A stretch of 7,647 bases of DNA from JAXHUH01 sp034211175 (GTDB taxonomy: Bacteria; Actinomycetota; Acidimicrobiia; Acidimicrobiales; CAIXPF01). The stretch is from the NCBI GenBank assembly GCA_034211175.1, contig JAXHUH010000190.1, forward strand, positions 1-7,647. Direction: 5' to 3'. Below the pieces are notes generated by a model. It saw nothing but the letters and a program-made list of their open reading frames with translations. It ran no database searches and was not told where the DNA came from. Position 1 is the first letter of the stretch. The number at the start of each line of letters is the position of its first letter. A program made the position numbers and the translations under genes. Positions 1 to 5,799 of this stretch are shown here, piece by piece.

Positions 1-9
1 CCGTGCCGG

Positions 10-1008
10 TCAGGCCGGCGGTGCGTCGGGCGCGGCGCGGTCGTGGGGTCCGGCGTCGGCGGTGGCGGCGTGGTCGTCCTTGCCGAAGGGCAGGAGCGAG
101 ACGACGGCGACGATGACCGACCCGACCGCCAGGCCGACGACGGCGGAGATCCCGGTGTTGACCAGCCAGGCGAGCACGCCGCCGATGCCGCTGACGTCCT
201 CGACCGCGTGCTCGGCGTCGTGGACGAGCTCGTAGGGCCAGTGCCAGCCGAGCTCGTCGGCGCCGACGAGGAGGATGTGGCCGCCGACCCAGAGCATGGC
301 CGCGGTGCCGATGACCGAGAGCGCGGCCAGCAGCTTCGGCATGCCGGTGACCAGGAGCCGGCCGACGCGCTGCGCCCCCGACGAGGCCCGCTCGGTCAGC
401 CGCAGGCCGATGTCGTCCATCTTCACGATGGCGGCGACGACGCCGTACACCGCGGCGGTGATCACGACGGCCACGACCGCGAGGATGGCGGCGCGGGCGA
501 GGAGCGGCTCGTCGATCACCTCCTTCAGCGCGATGACCATGATCTCGGCCGACAGGATGAAGTCGGTGCGGATCGCGCCCGAGATGGTCGCCGACTCGGC
601 GTCGGGGCCCTTGGTCGTCGCCGGGACGTCGTGGTCGTGGTCGTGCTTGTTGCGCTGCAGCGCGTGGATCAGCTTGTGCGCGCCCTCGTAGGCGAGGAAG
701 CAGCCGCCGAACATGAGGATGATCTCGACCAGCGTGGGGGCGAGCTCGCTGAGCAGGAGCGCGGCCGGCGTGATGAACAGCAGCTTGTTGCGCAGCGAGC
801 CGGTGGCGATGCGCCGGATGATCGGCAGCTCGCGCTCGGCGGCCAGGCCCCGGACGTAGGCGGGGGTGACCGCGGCGTCGTCGACCACGACGCCGGCCGC
901 CTTCACGCTGGCCCGACCCGCGGCGACCCCGACGTCGTCGACGGAGGCCGCGGCGAGCTTGGCCAGCGCCGCGACGTCATCCAGCAACCCGACGAGGCCG
1001 CCTGCCAT
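10..1008 (-). CDS. yedI: YedI-family (DUF808) inner membrane protein
   Basis: Complete 332-residue protein of the DUF808/YedI family, whose biochemical role is unknown; Escherichia coli YedI is of similar length. The N-terminus (MAGGLVGLLDDVAALAKLAA) and the region around residues 73-115 (RNKLLFITPAALLLSELAPT, then a stretch ending YEGAHKLIHAL) are typical of the family. I see about four hydrophobic segments, near residues 75-107, 168-195, 226-249 and 275-307, so it should sit in the cytoplasmic membrane. A charged loop at 121-127 reads KHDHDHD, and the C-terminal 23 residues are Ala/Asp/Pro-rich and probably disordered. The ATG start is supported by GAGGAG about 5 bases upstream. It is the last of four minus-strand genes, 169 bases beyond the SRPBCC gene, and probably has its own promoter. 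Family assignment is firm; function is not known. Confidence 0.9.
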   Translation of the reverse strand: MAGGLVGLLDDVAALAKLAAASVDDVGVAAGRASVKAAGVVVDDAAVTPAYVRGLAAERELPIIRRIATGSLRNKLLFITPAALLLSELAPTLVEIILMFGGCFLAYEGAHKLIHALQRNKHDHDHDVPATTKGPDAESATISGAIRTDFILSAEIMVIALKEVIDEPLLARAAILAVVAVVITAAVYGVVAAIVKMDDIGLRLTERASSGAQRVGRLLVTGMPKLLAALSVIGTAAMLWVGGHILLVGADELGWHWPYELVHDAEHAVEDVSGIGGVLAWLVNTGISAVVGLAVGSVIVAVVSLLPFGKDDHAATADAGPHDRAAPDAPPA

Positions 1009-1042
1009 CAGTGCTCCTCACGCTCGGCCGATCGACCCGTGC

Positions 1043-1048
1043 ACGGTA
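1043..1048 (-). promoter_or_regulatory. possible -10 element for the yedI-family gene
   Basis: On the minus strand this reads TACCGT, which fits the TANNNT -10 consensus of actinobacterial promoters. It lies 34 bases before the ATG at 1008, leaving a short leader that contains the Shine-Dalgarno. No convincing -35 hexamer is visible at the expected spacing, so this is a weak prediction. Confidence 0.3.
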
Positions 1049-1152
1049 GTTCGACACGGGGCCCGTCCTGCACCACGGCGCTGTCGATCGCACGCTCGAC
1101 GAGCCGGCTCCCGGCGACGGGGGACTCCACAGGGGTGAGGCGCGGCGTCCGC

Positions 1153-1175
1153 CGCCCGGCCGGGCGCGCCGGGCG
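1153..1175 (-). terminator. GC hairpin immediately after the SRPBCC gene
   Basis: CGCCCGGC at 1153-1160 pairs perfectly with GCCGGGCG at 1168-1175 around a 7-base loop. One further pair (1151 with 1177) lies beyond a single mismatch. The hairpin begins right after the TGA stop of the SRPBCC gene (1178-1180). There is no T-tract on the minus strand afterwards, so it is at best a non-canonical terminator or a 3'-end stabiliser. In sequence this GC-rich, short hairpins also arise by chance. Confidence 0.35.
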
Positions 1176-1177
1176 CC

Positions 1178-1696
1178 TCAGCCGCCCGCGGCGCGCTCGT
1201 CGGCGACCGCCAGTGCCTCGAGTCGCTCGAGGGTGGCCTCCATGGCCCGGGGGTGCTTCTTGGGGAAGCCGAGCAGCTCGATCACCGCTGGCGCCTTCGC
1301 GGTCGACCAGTCGAACGACTCGGTCACCTTCGTGCCGCCGTCGACCGGTTCGAGCTCGTAGCGCCAGCGGTGGCCGGCGAAGTGGGCCCACGCGATGAGC
1401 CGGTCCTTCTCGTACTCCTCGACCTTCGACGCCACCCGGTACGGGAAGCCCATCTTCATGTCCATCCCGAAGCGGTCGCCCCTGGTCAGGTGGCGCGACT
1501 CGGTCCGGGACCGCTTCACGGTGCCGGAGCCGTCCATCTCCGGGTGGCGGGACGGGTCGTCGACGATGGCGAAGATGGTGGACGGGCTCGCCGGGATGAC
1601 CCGGCTGACCGACACGATCCTCTGCTTCGTCCCGCTGGTGGGCCCCGCGCCTGCGGAGGCGTCCCCCGATGGTGTCCCGGTCTCGTCAGCAGCCAT
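1178..1696 (-). CDS. SRPBCC family protein (polyketide cyclase/dehydrase-like)
   Basis: A 172-residue protein with the START/SRPBCC fold signature. A first strand (RIVSVSRVIPAS, residues 26-37) is followed by a helix beginning TIFAIVDDPSRHPEMDGSG (40-58). Strands around 85-130 include VEEYEKDRLIAWAHF and the YELEPVDGGTKVTESFDW segment, and a long C-terminal helix spans about 148-166. The fold encloses a hydrophobic cavity for a small lipid-like ligand; the ligand cannot be read from sequence. The first 24 residues are Gly/Ala/Thr/Ser-rich and probably disordered. I chose the ATG at 1696 because GGAGAGG lies 6 bases upstream on the minus strand. The frame stays open to an ATG at 1804, but that longer form lacks a Shine-Dalgarno and adds 36 residues without family character. 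The neighbouring flavoprotein gene lies 186 bases upstream. No cofactor or catalytic residues are evident. Confidence 0.85.
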   Translation of the reverse strand: MAADETGTPSGDASAGAGPTSGTKQRIVSVSRVIPASPSTIFAIVDDPSRHPEMDGSGTVKRSRTESRHLTRGDRFGMDMKMGFPYRVASKVEEYEKDRLIAWAHFAGHRWRYELEPVDGGTKVTESFDWSTAKAPAVIELLGFPKKHPRAMEATLERLEALAVADERAAGG

Positions 1697-1725
1697 GGTG
1701 CACCTCTCCGTCGTGCGGTCACCGC

Positions 1726-1766
1726 GATCGGGCGGCATGGTCGTTCGGCAGCACAGCCGCCCGGTC
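1726..1766. repeat. inverted repeat upstream of the SRPBCC gene
   Basis: CGGGCGGC at 1729-1736 is the exact reverse complement of GCCGCCCG at 1756-1763. Two further pairs (1727 with 1765, 1726 with 1766) lie beyond one imperfect position, and the loop is 19 bases. It lies 30-70 bases upstream of the SRPBCC start, in the 186-base gap after the flavoprotein gene. It could be an operator, a leader hairpin or a distal terminator for the flavoprotein transcript. No T-tract follows on the minus strand. The rest of the gap (1697-1882) shows no gene and no clear TANNNT promoter hexamer. Confidence 0.35.
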
Positions 1767-1882
1767 CCGCAGCTCCTACGGTGCCGGGTCGGCCCCCGGA
1801 TCACAGCCCGCGAGGTGCGGGTCGTGCAACCGCCGAGCGTGGTCGGCGCCGGGGATCGCGGGCCGCCGCGAGGCCCCGGGGC

Positions 1883-3223
1883 TCAGGAGTCGGCCGGCTC
1901 GACCGGGCCGACACCGCCGATGTCGTCGTCGTCCTGGTTGGCGGGTGCCGGGGGCTCGTCGGCGAGCTCGGCCAGCACCGCGGTCGCCGTGCGCCGACCG
2001 GAGAACAGCGCCCCCTGGATCGACGCGGTGTCGCGGTGGTCCCCGCAGACGAACAGGCCCGGTTCGAGGCGCACGCGTCGCTTGGGGTGGAACGGCGGCC
2101 GTTGGTCGGGGTGGCCGTGGGCGATCCGGTCGGTGCGCAGGTGCTCCCACCGGTCGACGACCGGGCCGAACCAGCCCCGCAGCTGGGCGCGCGCGTCGGC
2201 GTCGTCGACGTCCACGAGCGTGCCGGGCGCGGCCGCGGCGATCAGGCAGCGTCCGGCGGGAGCGTAGGAGGGCGCCACCTCGCTCATGGCCGCCACGTTG
2301 CGGACGGGGCCCGCGCCGGTGCCGTCGAGCAGGAGCCGGGGACCGCCGTCGGGCGGTTCGGGTGCCGAGTACCACAGGCAGCTGACCGGTCGCGAGCCGG
2401 GGTCGGGGATCCCGGTCAGGCGCGCCGCGACCGGGCCCTCGGTGGCGACCACGACCGCCGCGGCCCGCACGCTGTCGCCGTCGGTGAGGTCGACGCGCCA
2501 ACGCGAGTCCCCGGCGGCCCGGGCCCGCTCGATGCCCGCGACCTCGGCGCCCGTGCGCAGGCAGCCGTCGGGGAGGTGGGCCGCGAGCTGAGCCGGGATG
2601 GCCCCCATGCCCCGGGCCGGGACCGCGCTGTCGCCCGTGGCCAGCATCCGGAGGATGACGGTGAAGAAGCGGCGCGACACCTCGAGCTCGGGGTCGAGCT
2701 GGATCCCGGCGAACAGGGGGCGCCAGAACCGCTCGATGCTCTCGGCGCTGATGCCGGCCTCGGCGAGTGCCGCCGCCGTGGTCGTGTCGGGGGCGCGCAG
2801 CAGGCGACGGGGGTCGGTCAGGCGGACGGTGGCGACGAGGCGGGCGAGGCGCAGCTTGTCGAGCGGCGAGCCGACCGGGGCGGTGAGCGTGGGCCACAGC
2901 TCGGACGGGCGGCGCAGCGGGTCGGCGACCGTGGCGTCGCGACCGCCATCCCGGTCGGAGACGCGGATCCGGGCACCGGGGTCGAACCGCTTCAGGTCGA
3001 GGGCGTCGTAGTCGAGGTCGCGCTGCGCGGCCGGGTAGGCCGTGAGCAGGATCTGGAACCCGCGGTCGAGCAGGAAGCCGTCGACCTCGTCGGTGCGGAC
3101 CCGCCCGCCGGGCCCGTCGGACGCCTCGAGCAGCGCCACGTCGGCGCCGCCCTCGACCAGGCCCCGGGCCGCGGTCAGCCCGGCGAGGCCGGCGCCGACC
3201 ACGCACACGTCGACCTCGGTCAC
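1883..3223 (-). CDS. FAD-dependent oxidoreductase, amine oxidase/phytoene desaturase-like
   Basis: A 446-residue flavoprotein. The N-terminus is a dinucleotide-binding Rossmann motif (VCVVGAGLAGLTAARGL; GxGxxG at residues 10-15, with the ribose-binding acid E33 in LLEASDGPGGR). It is followed by the GGR-type segment usual in amine oxidase, protoporphyrinogen oxidase and carotenoid desaturase relatives. The C-terminus (GLFVCGDHRDTASIQGALFS, 389-408) is the second FAD-contact region. The middle (about 145-215, including ERFWRPLFAGIQLD and the GMGAIP segment) is the substrate domain. Substrate is unknown; I see no signal peptide or membrane anchor. The last 25 residues are Pro/Asp-rich with a DDDD run. 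The GTG start at 3223 is fixed by GGAGG (3233-3229) 5 bases upstream. It follows the epimerase gene by 34 bases, so the two are probably cotranscribed. Calling it a carotenoid or porphyrin enzyme would be guesswork. Confidence 0.85.
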   Translation of the reverse strand: MTEVDVCVVGAGLAGLTAARGLVEGGADVALLEASDGPGGRVRTDEVDGFLLDRGFQILLTAYPAAQRDLDYDALDLKRFDPGARIRVSDRDGGRDATVADPLRRPSELWPTLTAPVGSPLDKLRLARLVATVRLTDPRRLLRAPDTTTAAALAEAGISAESIERFWRPLFAGIQLDPELEVSRRFFTVILRMLATGDSAVPARGMGAIPAQLAAHLPDGCLRTGAEVAGIERARAAGDSRWRVDLTDGDSVRAAAVVVATEGPVAARLTGIPDPGSRPVSCLWYSAPEPPDGGPRLLLDGTGAGPVRNVAAMSEVAPSYAPAGRCLIAAAAPGTLVDVDDADARAQLRGWFGPVVDRWEHLRTDRIAHGHPDQRPPFHPKRRVRLEPGLFVCGDHRDTASIQGALFSGRRTATAVLAELADEPPAPANQDDDDIGGVGPVEPADS

Positions 3224-3257
3224 CGCGGCCTCCGCGTCCCCGTGCGGTCGTGGCGGC

Positions 3258-4157
3258 TCACGACCGCCCCAGCTCCGCCCGCAGCCCGTCGCCGAGCGTC
3301 GGGTGGGAGAACTCGAACCCGGCGTCGAGGAGCGTGCGGGGCACGATCCGGGCGCTGTTGAACAGCAGCTCGTCGGCCAGCTCCCCGCCGAGCAGGAGCT
3401 TGGGCCCGAACTCGGGCACCGGGACCAGCGACGGGCGGCCGAGCACCTCGCCCAGCGTCGACGCCAGCTCGGCGTTGCGGACCGGTTCGGGCGCCGTGAG
3501 GTTGGCGGGGCCGGCGACGTCGTGGTCCAGCAGGAAGCGCAGCGCCCGCACCTCGTCGGTGAGCGAGATCCAGCTCATCCACTGGCGACCGGAGCCGAAC
3601 CGGCCGCCGAGGCCGATCTTGAACAGCGGCAGCATCTTCGCCAGCGCCCCGCCCCGGGGTGTCAGCACGATGCCGGTGCGGGGGTGGGCGACGCGGATCC
3701 CGGCCTCGGATGCCGGCAGCGCCGCCGCCTCCCAGTCCTGGCAGACCCGACCGAGGAACCCGTCGGCCGGCGGGTCGTCCTCGGTGACCACGTCGTCACC
3801 GCGCTCGCCGTAGTACCCGATGGCCGACGCCGACACGAGTACCGACGGCTTGCGCTCCAGGCCGGCCAGGGCCTCGGCGAGCAGGGCGGTGCCGGTCGTG
3901 CGGCTGTCGTGGATGCGGCGGCGCTGGGCGTCGGTCCAGCGGCGGGCGGCGATCGGCTCACCGGCGAGGTGGACGACGCCGTCGACGCCCTCGAGCGCCG
4001 CGGCGTCGATCGTGCGCTCGTCGAGGTCCCACGCGACATCACCCGCCGAGGCGCTCGAGCCCCGGCGAACCCGCCGAACGGTGTGCCCGTCGGCGGTCAG
4101 CGACGCGCACAGCGCCTCGCCGATCAGGCCCGTGCTCCCGGTCACGGCGACGTCCAT
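3258..4157 (-). CDS. TIGR01777-family epimerase (NAD-dependent epimerase/dehydratase-like, YfcH-type)
   Basis: A 299-residue extended SDR protein of normal family length. The nucleotide-binding motif is VTGSTGLIG (residues 5-13), and VDGVVHLAGEPI (58-69) with RRWTDAQRRRIHDSR (72-86) is highly characteristic of TIGR01777. SASAIGYYGERGDD (109-122) holds the active-site-region tyrosines, followed by WISLTDEV (196-203). The C-terminal domain (about 245-297, with FGPKLLLGGELADELLFNS) matches DUF1731. Family members are cytoplasmic, and the physiological substrate of bacterial ones is not established. The ATG is preceded by GAGGAGGG 2-3 bases upstream. It is the first gene of the minus-strand group, divergent from lapA, with the flavoprotein gene 34 bases downstream. 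In Mycobacterium tuberculosis a homologue (Rv2216) sits between dlaT and lipB, so its closeness to E3/E2 genes here fits a recurring association. Confidence 0.9.
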   Translation of the reverse strand: MDVAVTGSTGLIGEALCASLTADGHTVRRVRRGSSASAGDVAWDLDERTIDAAALEGVDGVVHLAGEPIAARRWTDAQRRRIHDSRTTGTALLAEALAGLERKPSVLVSASAIGYYGERGDDVVTEDDPPADGFLGRVCQDWEAAALPASEAGIRVAHPRTGIVLTPRGGALAKMLPLFKIGLGGRFGSGRQWMSWISLTDEVRALRFLLDHDVAGPANLTAPEPVRNAELASTLGEVLGRPSLVPVPEFGPKLLLGGELADELLFNSARIVPRTLLDAGFEFSHPTLGDGLRAELGRS

Positions 4158-4230
4158 GGCCCTCCTCGTCCTCGCCCGGCTGCGGCGGTGGTCTGCGTCG
4201 GTGATTCGTGGCGTGCTGTGGTGCGTGCTC

Positions 4231-4252
4231 GGCCCCGGACGTGGCCGGGGCC
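4231..4252. promoter_or_regulatory. perfect 8-bp inverted repeat at a promoter (possible operator)
   Basis: GGCCCCGG (4231-4238) and CCGGGGCC (4245-4252) are exact reverse complements around ACGTGG. The right arm ends 6 bases before the -10-like TATGCT, so the repeat covers the place where a -35 element would sit, and no recognisable -35 sequence is there. This position suits a repressor or activator site. No T-tract follows, and no plus-strand gene precedes it in the window for it to terminate. Regulator unknown. Confidence 0.35.
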
Positions 4253-4258
4253 AGGGAC

Positions 4259-4264
4259 TATGCT
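4259..4264 (+). promoter_or_regulatory. possible -10 element for the lapA-lipase operon
   Basis: TATGCT fits TANNNT. If used, transcription would start near 4271 and give a leader of about 95 bases before the GTG at 4367. There is no matching -35, which is common for actinobacterial promoters or may mean an activator is needed. Confidence 0.35.
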
Positions 4265-4351
4265 CGCAGCCCGAGTCGACCTACGCCGCCTCGCGGGCCG
4301 GTCGTCGGCCCCGACGCCGGGCTCGGGCGGTTCCCTCGTGGGTCGCGTCAC

Positions 4352-4360
4352 GGGGAGGGA
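4352..4360 (+). promoter_or_regulatory. Shine-Dalgarno fixing the lapA-type GTG start
   Basis: GGGGAGGGA lies 6 bases before the GTG at 4367-4369. The nearby ATGs at 4360 and 4384 are out of frame, so this site decides the start. Confidence 0.6.
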
Positions 4361-4366
4361 TGGGCT

Positions 4367-4630
4367 GTGTCGTACCAGGGTCATGTGGGCGAGGATCGCA
4401 AGGAACGCACCGGGTCGAGGTTCCTGACCGGGCGCTACATCCTCGCCGCGCTGCTGATCGCCGGCCTCGCCGCGTTCATCGGCCAGAACACCGAGAGCAC
4501 CGATGTCACGTTCCTGTTCTTCGAGTTCACGGCCCCGCTGTGGGTCGTCCTCCTCGTGACCGCGGCGGTCGCACTGGCACTCGGCGAGCTCGTCGGGGCG
4601 ATCATCCGGCGCCGTCGGCGCGACGCGTGA
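4367..4630 (+). CDS. LapA family (DUF1049) small membrane protein
   Basis: An 87-residue protein with two membrane helices, at about residues 23-38 and 57-80. They are joined by the family signature QNTESTDVTFLFFEF (40-54) and followed by a positively charged end, RRRRRDA. This is the LapA/DUF1049 layout (PF06305). In E. coli the family member LapA (YciS) acts with LapB in regulating lipopolysaccharide synthesis, but that role does not transfer to a likely Gram-positive actinobacterium, and the function here is unknown. I chose the GTG at 4367 because GGGGAGGGA lies 6 bases upstream and the resulting length fits the family. The frame extends back to an ATG at 4208, but those 53 extra residues look like non-coding translation. 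Its TGA overlaps the GTG start of the downstream hydrolase, which implies translational coupling. Confidence 0.82.
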   Translation: MSYQGHVGEDRKERTGSRFLTGRYILAALLIAGLAAFIGQNTESTDVTFLFFEFTAPLWVVLLVTAAVALALGELVGAIIRRRRRDA

Positions 4631-5490
4631 CCGACCCCGCCGGTCGGACGGCCTCGGTCATCGAGGGCACGTTCCACGGGCTCGGCGGCGAGGAGCTGCA
4701 CCACCGCATCTGGCGACCCTCGCGGGACCGGGTGGCAACGGTCGTGCTGGCCCACGGCCTGGCCGAGCACAGCGGCCGCTACGACTACGTGGGTCGCCGC
4801 CTCGCCGCCGAGGGCTACGAGGTGTGGGCGCTGGACCACCGGGGCCACGGGCTCTCGGGTGGTCCCCGGGCCCACGTCGACCGCTTCGACGTCTTCGTCG
4901 CCGACCTCGAGACCCTCCGCCTGCTCGCGGCCGACGCCAACGGCGATGCCCAGTTCGTGCTCGGCCACTCGATGGGCGGCGCCATCGCGGTCGCCCACGC
5001 CCTCGCCCACCCGGCCGCGTGGGCGGGCATGGTGCTCACCGGTCCGGCACTGGCCGCCGAGGACGTGTCGCGGGTCGTCGAGGTGGCCGGACGGGCGCTC
5101 GCCCGGCTCCGGCCCCGCACCGGCGTGCTCCAGCTCGACGCCAGCGCGATCAGCCGGGACCCGGAGGTCGTGCGCGCCTACGAGGAGGACCCGCTCGTCC
5201 ACCGGGGCAAGGCGTCGGCCCGGCTCGCGGCCGAGCTCCTCGACCGCATGGCGACGACCGCCCGCCTCGCCGGCGACGTGCGGGTACCGGTGCTCGTCGT
5301 CCAGGGCAGCGAGGACCGGCTCGTCTCGCCGGAGGGCAACCGGGCCGTGTTCGAGGCCTTCGGGTCGGCGGACCGCACGTGGAGCGACCGTCCGGGCGCC
5401 TACCACGAGGTGATGAACGAGCCCGACCGCGACGAGGTGCTCGACGAGATCGTCGCCTGGCTGGTGGCCCGTACCCCGACGGCCGCCTGA
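4627..5490 (+). CDS. alpha/beta hydrolase, monoacylglycerol lipase-like
   Basis: A 287-residue protein of the serine aminopeptidase/Hydrolase_4 group, closest in character to monoacylglycerol lipases such as mycobacterial Rv0183 (about 279 residues), which release a fatty acid from monoacylglycerol. Visible parts are the oxyanion motif AHGLAEHSGRY (42-52), DHRGHGLSGGPRAHV (70-84), the nucleophile elbow GHSMGG with Ser115, Asp230 in GSEDRLVSP, and His260 in GAYHEVMNEP. The catalytic triad is therefore complete with normal spacing, and a lid/cap region lies at about 140-200. There is no signal peptide, so it is predicted to be cytosolic or peripherally membrane-bound. The GTG start at 4627 overlaps the lapA stop (GTGA), and no independent Shine-Dalgarno is evident, which fits coupled translation. 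The frame is open upstream, but that translation is the lapA gene out of frame. Substrate choice (monoacylglycerol, lysophospholipid or other ester) is inferred from the family. Confidence 0.88.
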   Translation: MTDPAGRTASVIEGTFHGLGGEELHHRIWRPSRDRVATVVLAHGLAEHSGRYDYVGRRLAAEGYEVWALDHRGHGLSGGPRAHVDRFDVFVADLETLRLLAADANGDAQFVLGHSMGGAIAVAHALAHPAAWAGMVLTGPALAAEDVSRVVEVAGRALARLRPRTGVLQLDASAISRDPEVVRAYEEDPLVHRGKASARLAAELLDRMATTARLAGDVRVPVLVVQGSEDRLVSPEGNRAVFEAFGSADRTWSDRPGAYHEVMNEPDRDEVLDEIVAWLVARTPTAA

Positions 5491-5580
5491 GGCGTCACCC
5501 GGGCTCGCCACGGCACCGACCGGCTGTTGCTCCCGTCACGCTGAACGGGCTCCGTCCCGCCGCTCCGGCCGACGGGGACG

Positions 5581-5586
5581 TACGCT
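5581..5586 (+). promoter_or_regulatory. possible -10 element for the 30-residue peptide gene
   Basis: TACGCT fits TANNNT and ends 10 bases before the ATG at 5597. A start about 7 bases downstream would give a leaderless or nearly leaderless mRNA, a form common in actinobacteria. There is no -35 match. Confidence 0.28.
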
Positions 5587-5596
5587 CCCTGGTGAC

Positions 5597-5689
5597 ATGA
5601 GTACGCGCATGCTGCTGCTCCTCAGCCTCGCGTGCGGGATGGCCATCCTCGTGGCCTTCACCGTGCAGATCATCCTCGCGACGGCGTGA
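5597..5689 (+). CDS. possible 30-residue single-helix membrane peptide
   Basis: An open frame of 30 codons beginning ATG AGT ACG CGC and ending GCG TGA. It encodes MSTRMLLLLSLACGMAILVA followed by FTVQIILATA: a short positive N-terminus (Arg4), then an uninterrupted hydrophobic helix at about residues 5-28. That matches an N-in single-pass small membrane protein. I do not recognise a family. It lies in the gap between the lipase-like and lipoamide dehydrogenase genes, on the same strand as both. There is only a weak GGTGA before the ATG, but a TACGCT -10-like hexamer is placed for leaderless transcription. A second in-frame ATG is at 5609. Codons end mainly in G or C, like the neighbours. Chance hydrophobic open frames of this length occur in GC-rich DNA, so conservation would be needed to confirm it. 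Confidence 0.45.
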   Translation: MSTRMLLLLSLACGMAILVAFTVQIILATA

Positions 5690-5772
5690 CCTGCGATGAC
5701 GACGGCCTCGTCGTTGCGCGCGCCCCGGGAGCGACCGACGACACACCGGCCGGGGAGCAGAGACGCAGGCGG

Positions 5773-5778
5773 TACCAT
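5773..5778 (+). promoter_or_regulatory. possible -10 element for the lipoamide dehydrogenase gene
   Basis: TACCAT fits TANNNT and would start transcription near 5785. That leaves a short leader with AGGAGG at 5794-5799 in front of the coding region. There is no -35 match at 16-18 bases. Confidence 0.33.
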
Positions 5779-5793
5779 GGCCGCGCTCACTCC

Positions 5794-5799
5794 AGGAGG
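5794..5799 (+). promoter_or_regulatory. strong Shine-Dalgarno pointing to an unusual start codon
   Basis: AGGAGG is a near-perfect ribosome-binding site. The only in-frame GTG nearby (5799-5801) begins on its last G, so the site cannot serve that codon. The in-frame codon at normal spacing (8 bases) is ACG at 5808-5810, which would give a protein beginning (M)AEHHDLVIIGGG. Confidence 0.7.

Larger units (their letters stand above)
4158..4366. promoter_or_regulatory. divergent intergenic region between the epimerase and lapA-type genes
   Basis: Promoters for both gene groups should lie here. On the plus strand I see the -10-like TATGCT at 4259-4264, about 100 bases before the lapA start. An 8-bp inverted repeat lies at 4231-4252, and GCGTGCT is directly repeated at 4211-4217 and 4223-4229. 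On the minus strand I see no TANNNT hexamer suitable for the epimerase gene. No convincing small gene is present; open frames across the region have arbitrary, Arg/Pro-rich compositions. Confidence 0.5.
5491..5798. other. 308-base gap between the hydrolase and lipoamide dehydrogenase genes
   Basis: It holds a possible 30-codon membrane peptide gene (5597-5689), two TANNNT hexamers (TACGCT at 5581, TACCAT at 5773) and the Shine-Dalgarno of the next gene at its end. Short inverted repeats occur (CCCGT/ACGGG at 5532-5549 and CGTCCC/GGGACG at 5553-5580), but neither has a T-tract, so I do not call a terminator. No RNA gene is recognisable. Confidence 0.5.

Noticed and set aside
1101..1110. Palindrome GAGCCGGCTC in the yedI-family upstream region
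   Set aside because: Ten-base palindromes of G and C are common in this sequence, and it is not placed relative to any promoter element in a telling way.
43..1398. 451-codon plus-strand frame opposite the yedI-family gene
   Set aside because: Asp/Arg/Gly-rich shadow without recognisable domain. The minus strand encodes a well-formed DUF808 membrane protein with a Shine-Dalgarno.
1697..1804. 36-residue N-terminal extension of the SRPBCC protein from an ATG at 1804
   Set aside because: No Shine-Dalgarno at 1804 or at the in-frame ATG at 1738, and Arg/Cys-rich sequence unlike the family. The ATG at 1696 has GGAGAGG at good spacing.
1859..1882. Terminator after the flavoprotein gene at the palindrome GCCCCGGGGC or the GGGCC/GGCCC pair
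   Set aside because: The palindrome has no loop, the alternative stem is 5 bp, and there is no T-tract.
1253..3361. Open frame of 702 codons on the plus strand opposite the SRPBCC, flavoprotein and epimerase genes
   Set aside because: Its translation is Arg/Gly/Pro/Val low-information sequence with no domain. The opposite strand encodes clear families, and long antisense frames are expected where codons end in G or C.
5532..5580. Terminator downstream of the lipase-like gene formed by CCCGT/ACGGG or CGTCCC/GGGACG
   Set aside because: Stems are only 5-6 bp with loops of 8 and 16 bases, and no T-tract follows. Such repeats are expected by chance at this GC content.
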